NCBI GenBank assembly: GCA_039931435.1
Contig: JBDTRY010000129.1
Span: 1 to 10,566, forward strand
Direction of reading: 5' to 3'
From: JBDTRY01 sp039931435
GTDB lineage: Bacteria; Acidobacteriota; Thermoanaerobaculia; Gp7-AA8
Length of the DNA: 10,566 nt
Shown: piece by piece, positions 6,114 through 10,566 of the stretch
Numbering within the stretch: position 1 is the first letter of the stretch
Layout of the letters: each line of letters opens with the position of its first letter
The notes under the pieces: generated by a model
What the model was told of the DNA's origin: nothing
Database searches by the model: none
Seen by the model: the letters and a program-made list of their open reading frames with translations, nothing else
Program-made: the position numbers and the translations under genes

Positions 6114-6875
6114 ATGAAGCAAGCGACCATGAAGCGATCGACCGCAACGTTAGTCTGCGCTGCTGCCTTCCTCCTCGCTGCGGGCTGCGCCACTACCCGT
6201 CCGTTGCCATCCCTGGCGCCGTCGACTGCGGAGAATGCCTGGCACGAGCTGCAGAAGTTCCGGGATGAGTTTCGCGGCGCAGCGGGCTACACCCGGATGC
6301 GCGTAGCCAGCGGCACCTCGCATCGCTCTTTCAACGCCAGGCTGAGCATCGGAGGCGCCGGGGCGGTGGAGCTGGCCGCCCTGACACCGCTGGGCACAAC
6401 CGCGTTCACACTGTTTGTCGAAAGGGACGAGGTCCTGTTTCTCAATCATCTGCAGCGCACGTTCTGGAACGGAACGCTGGCCGACTTGAACCGGTCCCTG
6501 CCGATCTTCGGCGGCATTGAGGATTCGTCATCGCTGGGATTCCTGCTCGTTGGTCTTCCCCCTCCCTGCCAGAGCGGAGAACGGGCGAATGAACCTGCAG
6601 GGTCGTCGATCCTGACTTGCGGGGGGTACCAGCTGACGATCGATCCGGCCGGATTGCGATCGGCGACGAGGGCTGACAACTCCTTGTCCATCGAGTACGC
6701 AGTGCCGGCGTTTCCGACGGGGAAGGTTCTTCTGCGCTCATCGGCTCCTGGTGGCGGCGAAGTTTCCATCGAGTATCTGGAGCTGAACGCGCGAAGCAAA
6801 GCGCTGCGCCGTCCGGCAGTGCCTTCCGACTTCACGCGGGGAGCGCCGCCCGTCGCTCTGGAAACGGGAAGCTGA
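6114..6875 (+). CDS. lolB: LolB-like outer-membrane lipoprotein
   Basis: This 253-residue protein begins with a lipoprotein signal peptide: MKRSTATLVCAAAFLLAAGC, with a lipobox L-A-A-G-Cys (Cys25 from this ATG, Cys20 from the in-frame ATG at 6129). Either start is possible. Residue +2 is Ala, so transport to the outer membrane is expected. The following region, roughly RMRVASG...ARLSIGGAGAVELAALTPLGTTAFTLFVERDEVLFL, has the alternating beta-strand and SPLG-like pattern of LolB, which accepts lipoproteins from LolA and inserts them in the outer membrane. Similarity is weak, as usual for this family. The call rests mainly on lipobox, fold-like pattern and position between the TPR gene and ispE. 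A DUF4292-type lipoprotein is the alternative. It ends seven bases before ispE. Confidence 0.75.
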   Translation: MKQATMKRSTATLVCAAAFLLAAGCATTRPLPSLAPSTAENAWHELQKFRDEFRGAAGYTRMRVASGTSHRSFNARLSIGGAGAVELAALTPLGTTAFTLFVERDEVLFLNHLQRTFWNGTLADLNRSLPIFGGIEDSSSLGFLLVGLPPPCQSGERANEPAGSSILTCGGYQLTIDPAGLRSATRADNSLSIEYAVPAFPTGKVLLRSSAPGGGEVSIEYLELNARSKALRRPAVPSDFTRGAPPVALETGS

Positions 6876-6882
6876 AGAGCCG

Positions 6883-7767
6883 ATGCCGGAAAGCATCGTC
6901 GTCCCTGCCTTCGCCAAGATCAACTGGCTGCTGCACGTTTTCGGATTGCGGGCCGATGGCTACCACGAGCTGGAGACGATCTTCCAGTCCATCGCCCTGT
7001 ACGACGTCGTCACGCTGTCCCGCTCGGACGATCTCGCTCTCAACTGCGACGCTGCCGGCGTCCCTGGAGGCGCGGCGAATCTGGCCTGGAAAGCGGCGGC
7101 GGCGATGATGGCGGCCTTCAATCTTCCGGCCGTGCGCATCGATCTCGAGAAACACATCCCCGCGGCCGGCGGCCTCGGAGGCGGCTCCGCGGATGCGGCG
7201 GCCGTCATTCGCGGAATGGCTGCCTTGTACGAGCTGCGCGATGAACCGTTGAAGTTGGCCGAAGTGGCGCTGTCGATCGGATCGGACGTCCCGTTCTTTC
7301 TCGTGGGAGGGACCGCGCACGCCTCGGGCAGGGGAGAGGTGCTCACACCCCTTCCGGACCTGCCATCCGTGCCCCTGCTGCTGATCGTTCCTGAAGAGCG
7401 CGTGTCCACAGCGATTGCCTTCGAAGGCTTGCGCGACGCGCGCAGGGAGACGGCGGCGCCCGCCCCGGAAATTCTGGGAAGCGGCGCGGCGCGCGCTCTG
7501 ACCTCGGAGAACATTCTGGAGCATGCTCCGGAGCTTACGAACGATCTCGAGTCGATCGTCTTCGCCATGCATCCCCACTTTGCAGATCTGCGTCAGGCGC
7601 TGCTCGAGAGCGGTGCAACGTGGGCTGCGATGAGCGGCTCCGGTTCGACGATCGTCGGCGCCTACTCCGAGGAGTCACTGCGGGACGCTGCGATCGAAAG
7701 GTTCGGAACGTCGGCGATCATCTCGCGAACGATCTCGCGTGCCGAGAGCCTGCAGTTCCGCTCATAA
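6883..7767 (+). CDS. ispE: 4-diphosphocytidyl-2-C-methyl-D-erythritol kinase
   Basis: IspE phosphorylates the 2-hydroxyl of CDP-methylerythritol with ATP, a middle step of the MEP pathway to IPP and DMAPP, in the cytosol. The 294-residue length is normal. All GHMP-kinase signatures are present: PAFAKINWLLHVFGLRADGYHELETIF with Lys12 (residues 8-34), the glycine-rich ATP loop PAAGGLGGGSADAAA (93-107), GSDVPFFL with the catalytic Asp135, and the C-terminal MSGSGSTIVGA (250-260). The ATG at 6883 lies seven bases after the lolB stop, with GAAGAG as ribosome site, so it is probably co-transcribed. Nothing appears missing or altered. Confidence 0.97.
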   Translation: MPESIVVPAFAKINWLLHVFGLRADGYHELETIFQSIALYDVVTLSRSDDLALNCDAAGVPGGAANLAWKAAAAMMAAFNLPAVRIDLEKHIPAAGGLGGGSADAAAVIRGMAALYELRDEPLKLAEVALSIGSDVPFFLVGGTAHASGRGEVLTPLPDLPSVPLLLIVPEERVSTAIAFEGLRDARRETAAPAPEILGSGAARALTSENILEHAPELTNDLESIVFAMHPHFADLRQALLESGATWAAMSGSGSTIVGAYSEESLRDAAIERFGTSAIISRTISRAESLQFRS

Positions 7768-7875
7768 CTCGCGCGCTCGCCTCAGCGGCCATGGCCTCCC
7801 GCCGTGTCTTCGTCGCGAACGTCGACAGCGGTTCTCGTACGGCCTCGATCAAAGATGTGAAACAGGAACCTCGCT

Positions 7876-7968
7876 AATCGTGTCATCCTGACGAGCGAAG
7901 CGAGGAAGCCAACGACCTCGCCAGCTCCAGCAATCGTGTCATCCCGACGAACAAAGCGAGGAGGGATC
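7876..7968 (+). repeat. Tandem pair of the dispersed repeat, 56-base period
   Basis: Two copies begin AATCGTGTCATCC at 7876 and 7932 and continue (T/C)GACGA(G/A)C(G/A)AAGCGAGGA. The second extends to GGATCTC (to 7968). They are in the same orientation, unlike the inverted pairs at both ends of the window, and differ from those by an inserted ACG after TGTCATCCTG. No gene is disrupted. Confidence 0.75.
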
Positions 7969-8102
7969 TCCCGCACGTGTAACGACACCCTTTCCACGTG
8001 CACTGAACACGCAAGGGATTCGGCGACGCGACAGTCCCCACCTCGCGACCCTCCCCTCCGGAAATTCTCCCGCCTGTGATTCCTGTTCCCCACCCGAGAC
8101 GC

Positions 8103-8108
8103 TAGAAT
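8103..8108 (+). promoter_or_regulatory. Possible -10 element of the tRNA-Gln gene
   Basis: TAGAAT matches five of six bases of the -10 consensus and lies 15 bases before the mature tRNA 5' end, leaving room for a short leader. At 17 bases upstream the -35 region (TTCCTG, 8080-8085) is poor, so this is only a candidate. Confidence 0.35.
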
Positions 8109-8123
8109 CCCTCCACCTCGAAT

Positions 8124-8198
8124 TGGGGAGTCGCCAAGCGGTAAGGCATCGGCCTTTGGCGCCGACATTCGGAGGTTCGAATCCTCCCTCCCCAGCCA
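8124..8198 (+). tRNA. trnQ: tRNA-Gln (anticodon UUG)
   Basis: The whole cloverleaf can be drawn by eye. The acceptor TGGGGAG (8124-8130) pairs with CTCCCCA (8188-8194), followed by discriminator G and an encoded CCA. The D arm is GCC-AAGCGGTAA-GGC. The anticodon stem TCGGC/GCCGA encloses the seven-base loop CTTTGGC with anticodon TTG at 8156-8158, reading CAA. The T arm is GGAGG-TTCGAAT-CCTCC. There is no variable arm. The sequence closely follows bacterial glutamine tRNAs, including U1. It follows ispE, as in many Proteobacteria where lolB-ispE-tRNA-Gln-prs is conserved. Confidence 0.97.
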
Positions 8199-8462
8199 CA
8201 AGCGCAGCAAAGCCTTCTCGACCTCACTCCCCGGGCAGCAACTGCGGCCGTCTCACGAGAAACTTCGACCTTGCCTCGAGCGGATTGAATCTTCGTACCG
8301 GTACAGCTGCTCATCAGTCTGCGACGCCGTTCACCCGACGAACTCGTGGACCCGCTGCATTTGTTGATCTCGAATCCCGAGGGATGGCCATCGAACGAGT
8401 CGAGGGGACGTATCGTTGCTGGACGTCGGAGGTTGGGCTGGCAGCGAACACCCCGTTCATCA
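8199..8462. other. Gene-free spacer between tRNA-Gln and a convergent kinase gene
   Basis: These 264 bases lie between the tRNA (plus) and the end of the histidine kinase gene (minus). Open frames running through it are antisense extensions of the kinase region with no recognisable protein. I looked for the start of prs, which usually follows this tRNA, and found none. The only symmetric element noted is the 10-base palindrome GTACCGGTAC at 8295-8304. No dispersed repeat copy is seen here. Confidence 0.5.
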
Positions 8463-9539
8463 TCACAACGGCCGCAGGGGCATGGTTACGGTGAAACGCG
8501 ACCCCTTTCCGGGGCCGGGGCTCTCGGCGGCAATCGTGCCTTTTTGCGCTTCTACCGCGTGTCGCGCGATTGCCAGACCCAGTCCAAGACCGCCTGTGGC
8601 CAGGCCGGGCGTCCCTTGCTTGAATCGCTCGAAGATGAACGGCAGGATTTCCGCTTCAATGCCGGAGCCGGTGTCGCTGACAATGACGCGGGCAACCGAG
8701 GCTGCGATCGCCAGTTGCACCGTAACCAGTCCGCCGGGCGGTGTGAACTTGAGCGCATTGGACAGAAGGTTCCATACCGCCTGCTTGAGCCGCTCTCCAT
8801 CGCCCTCGACGGAGCAGATGCCGTCGGGAATCTCCGACGAGAACGTGATGCCTCTCGCCGCCGCTTCCGGACGGAAAAGGTCGGCGGATTCCCTGAGGAT
8901 GGGAACGAGATCGAGGGGGCGCATCTCGACCCTGAACTTTCCGACCACGATCCTCGAGGAGTCGAGCAGGTCTTCGATCAGTCGTTGTTGTGACCGTGCG
9001 CTCTGTTCGATGCTCGCCGCAGCCGTAACCACGGTTGCGGAGTCGAATGCCTGCGAGCGTAGCACCTGGGACCATCCGAGGATCGAGGCCAGAGGTGTGC
9101 GTAGCTCGTGCGAGATTACCGCGAGGAACGTGTCCTTGGCGCGGTCGGCCCGTTTCAGCTCCGCAAGCGCTGCCCGCCTCTGAGCCGACAGGGACCCGAC
9201 GACGGCTGCAGCGATGATGAACAGGGCCACACGCATGACGTCGTCCCAGCCGAGGTCAACCGGCCCGGACGTCTGTGTGAAGGCGATAGCCAGTGCGGAG
9301 AGAATCGTCGAGAGAAATCCAGGCCCCAGACCTCCTGCCCATGAGGAAATGAGCACGGCCAGAACGTAGACGGCAGAGAAATCTGGCTCGGCCCACTTGC
9401 CGAGAATCACCGTGAGTCCGGCCGCGGAAACGACGCTCAGTGCTGCGAGGATGTAGGCGGCGCTCCGGCGTCGTTCCAGTATGCGGTCGAGATCGCTCGA
9501 GAAGCTTCCCTCGTCATCGGTGCCGGGCACGACGGGCAT
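8463..9539 (-). CDS. Membrane sensor histidine kinase with KdpD-like (DUF4118-type) transmembrane sensor
   Basis: This is a 358-residue hybrid-free histidine kinase. Residues about 27-119 form four hydrophobic segments with the pattern SAVYVLAVLISSWAGGLGPG, as in the DUF4118 four-helix region of KdpD. A short linker of Arg/Ala/Glu-rich sequence (120-137) leads to the HisKA H-box VISHELRTPL, with His144 as phosphorylation site. The ATPase domain has the N-box QAVWNLLSNALKF (253-265), G1 SDTGSGI (288-294), an F-box-like FIFERF (301-306) and G2 GGLGLGLAIARHAVE (316-330). All catalytic boxes look intact, so it should autophosphorylate. There is no receiver domain and no response regulator gene nearby; the partner is elsewhere. 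Start ATG at 9539 has no strong ribosome site. It lies 74 bases after the GNAT gene. Confidence 0.94.
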   Translation of the reverse strand: MPVVPGTDDEGSFSSDLDRILERRRSAAYILAALSVVSAAGLTVILGKWAEPDFSAVYVLAVLISSWAGGLGPGFLSTILSALAIAFTQTSGPVDLGWDDVMRVALFIIAAAVVGSLSAQRRAALAELKRADRAKDTFLAVISHELRTPLASILGWSQVLRSQAFDSATVVTAAASIEQSARSQQRLIEDLLDSSRIVVGKFRVEMRPLDLVPILRESADLFRPEAAARGITFSSEIPDGICSVEGDGERLKQAVWNLLSNALKFTPPGGLVTVQLAIAASVARVIVSDTGSGIEAEILPFIFERFKQGTPGLATGGLGLGLAIARHAVEAQKGTIAAESPGPGKGSRFTVTMPLRPL

Positions 9540-9613
9540 TCTGCCCGGTGGGGGATGAATCGCCCGTTAACGGCGTGGTGCGCAGGCCCGCGCCCGCGTA
9601 TCTGTTCCACGGC

Positions 9614-10165
9614 TTACGGTTTCGGGTCGATCGTTCTGCCCATGATGACGCCGCGTAGTACTGCGCCGCCGGGAAGCGGGATCTGCGCTTCGCTGATTTT
9701 TTTGTAGCCGCAGGCCTCGTAGAGGGGAACTCCCGGCAGCGTGGCCATCAACTCCAGCCGGCGAAAACCCGCCGCGGCGGCTTCGGCTTCGCAGCGTTCG
9801 AGAATTCTCCTGCCCAGTCCCCGGCGTGCGGCGCGAGGGTGCACGAACATGGCTCGCACCCGTGCCGGTTCGCGTGCGGGGTCGAGCAGCCGCGAGTCGC
9901 CGGCAGAAACCTGGCGCCCGGTGAAGAGTTTTTCGCGCCGGCTCCAGCCGCCGCAGGCAACCAGGCTGCTTTCATCTCCCGCCACAAAGAAGGTCCCGTC
10001 CTGGACGAGCTGCCGATCCGGTACGGTGATGTAGCGGACGGCGCTCTCGATTTCGGCCACGTCGTAGAAACCGGCGCTGAGCGCGCGGGTGGACTCCCGC
10101 ATCAGCACTTCGATGGCATCGATGTCCGCGAGAGTGGCCTGGCGGAGATTCAACGGGTCTGGCAC
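9614..10165 (-). CDS. GNAT-family N-acetyltransferase
   Basis: This 183-residue protein transfers an acetyl group from acetyl-CoA to an unknown amine. It begins LNLRQATLADIDAIEVLMRES, the usual GNAT N-terminus. Motif A is clear at residues 101-120: ARVRAMFVHPRAARRGLGRR, with R-G-L-G as the pyrophosphate-binding loop. Motif B follows as PLYEACGYKK (147-156), where Tyr149 could be the general acid. The start is GTG at 10163-10165: an in-frame TGA lies seven codons... six codons upstream with no ATG between. The ribosome site is weak. It precedes the histidine kinase gene on the same strand with a 73-74 base gap, so co-transcription is possible. Substrate cannot be told from sequence. Confidence 0.92.
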   Translation of the reverse strand: MPDPLNLRQATLADIDAIEVLMRESTRALSAGFYDVAEIESAVRYITVPDRQLVQDGTFFVAGDESSLVACGGWSRREKLFTGRQVSAGDSRLLDPAREPARVRAMFVHPRAARRGLGRRILERCEAEAAAAGFRRLELMATLPGVPLYEACGYKKISEAQIPLPGGAVLRGVIMGRTIDPKP

Positions 10166-10230
10166 AAGCTCACGATCTTGTCATCACCAATGCAAGCGGC
10201 GGTGTCTCGGCAATGATTCTGCCATGAACG

Positions 10231-10264
10231 GTGTGTCCCGAAGTGAAGCGAGGAACTTCTGAGC
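10231..10264 (+). repeat. Degenerate copy of the dispersed repeat
   Basis: GTGTGTCCCGAAGTGAAGCG followed by AGGAACTTCTGAGC keeps the framework of the intact copies (TGTCatCCCGAGCGAAGCGAGGAtCT) with several changes. The upstream bases 10193-10230 also resemble 36-73, which precede the left-edge copy. Confidence 0.45.
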
Positions 10265-10298
10265 GTTGTAGAACCAGGATGAAGAAACTATGAGCGCC

Positions 10299-10401
10299 GT
10301 CATCCCGAGCGAGAGCGAGGGACCCCAGTGGACGGGGGGCACGATCCCTGGGGTGCTTACCACCCGCCCCTCTGGGATTCCTCGCTCACGCTCGGAATGA
10401 C
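10299..10401. repeat. Long near-perfect inverted repeat of the dispersed element
   Basis: The left arm (10299-10328) starts GTCATCCCGAGCGAGAGCGA and ends GACCCCAG. The right arm (10372-10401) starts CTGGGATTCCTCGCTCACGC and ends GGAATGAC. Most of the 30 positions pair, with about four mismatches, over a 43-base loop. The loop itself has short complementary runs (GGGTG and CACCC). It would form a long hairpin as RNA or single-stranded DNA. Confidence 0.8.
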
Positions 10402-10492
10402 CCGTTTGCGAAGCATCACTTGTTAAATCTCCAGAGCCGAGGTCATAGGACGCCATGTGTTTTCTTACAAGCGAGGGCACAGCGCTGGCGCT

Positions 10493-10556
10493 GAACCAGA
10501 GGGAAGAAACACTATGGCCGGCTGTCATCCTGAGCGTCGAGCGAAGGATCTGAGCG
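10493..10556 (+). repeat. Extended copy of the dispersed repeat with leader
   Basis: The core TGTCATCCTGAGCGTCGAGC at 10523, continuing to GAAGGATCTGAGCG, is close to the copy at 76. It is preceded by a leader (GAACCAGAGGGAAGAAACAC, 10493-10512) that also precedes the copy at 10299, in the form starting GAACCAGGATGAAGAAACTA at 10271. The repeat unit therefore extends about 30 bases upstream of the core in these two cases. Confidence 0.7.
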
Positions 10557-10566
10557 TCCGGATAAA

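Larger units (their letters stand above)
7768..8123. other. Gene-free spacer with a tandem repeat pair
   Basis: These 356 bases between ispE and tRNA-Gln hold no credible gene. Two direct copies of the dispersed repeat lie at 7876-7906 and 7932-7968. The rest shows no strong hairpin followed by T residues that would end the ispE transcript. The tRNA promoter should lie at its right end. Confidence 0.6.
10166..10566. other. Gene-free right edge rich in dispersed repeats
   Basis: About 400 bases upstream of the GNAT gene carry no credible gene. A 114-codon minus-strand frame crosses several repeats and looks like a chance frame. The stretch contains a degenerate copy (10231-10264), an inverted pair (10299-10401), a further copy (10523-10556) and two copies of a longer leader (from 10271 and 10493). 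The GNAT promoter should lie near 10166-10230, but no strong elements are seen. Confidence 0.6.

Noticed and set aside
7876..7968. CRISPR array
   Set aside because: Only two copies, imperfect, with one short spacer; the same unit occurs singly and inverted elsewhere in the window.
8295..8304. GTACCGGTAC palindrome
   Set aside because: Ten bases with no gene start next to it; chance is a good explanation.
8346..8993. Open frames after tRNA-Gln as a possible prs remnant
   Set aside because: No prs motif can be read in any frame, and most of this stretch is the antisense of the histidine kinase.
10184..10528. A 114-codon minus-strand gene
   Set aside because: It crosses several repeat copies and has no recognisable domain or ribosome site.

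Overview
The window is GC-rich bacterial chromosome from a diderm: it has a LolB-type outer-membrane lipoprotein, a periplasmic TPR protein and the MEP-pathway gene ispE. The mix of a DUF4388/PATAN-like protein with J-like and TPR regions, a PaaG-like crotonase, and many intergenic repeats starting TGTCATCCTGAG suggests Acidobacteriota or a similar deep lineage. This placement is an inference from gene style and recall of such repeats, not from a marker gene. There is no phage, IS transposase, CRISPR array or defence system, and I do not see a convincing new multi-gene system.

Layout. Positions 1-269 hold no gene but carry a repeat pair in inverted orientation. A PaaG-like crotonase (270-1055, minus) is divergent from a two-gene unit: a small Rieske ferredoxin (1352-1690) overlapped by 4 bases by an alpha/beta hydrolase (1687-2319). 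This unit converges on a DUF4388/J-like/TPR protein (2467-3921, minus, TTG start) across a hairpin-rich spacer. A divergent spacer follows, then the core of the window: an LbcA-like TPR exporter/adaptor protein (4109-6019), a LolB-like lipoprotein (6114-6875), ispE (6883-7767) and, after a repeat-bearing gap, tRNA-Gln(UUG) (8124-8198). From there the strand flips: an orphan membrane histidine kinase (8463-9539, minus) lies downstream of a GNAT acetyltransferase (9614-10165, minus). The last 400 bases are gene-free and rich in the same repeats.

How the genes work together. The TPR-lolB-ispE-tRNA-Gln order is the one known from gamma-proteobacteria such as Pseudomonas (PA4667/lbcA-lolB-ipk-tRNA-Gln-prs). 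It couples envelope maintenance genes to isoprenoid precursor synthesis, which feeds undecaprenyl phosphate. The usual next genes (prs, rplY, pth) are absent here and are replaced by the kinase/GNAT pair on the other strand, so the conserved block ends at the tRNA. The other genes look like single housekeeping or accessory units without an obvious common pathway.

The most noteworthy structure is the dispersed repeat family. At least eight copies or fragments sit only in spacers, in three arrangements (inverted pairs, a tandem pair and single copies), and two copies share a longer leader.
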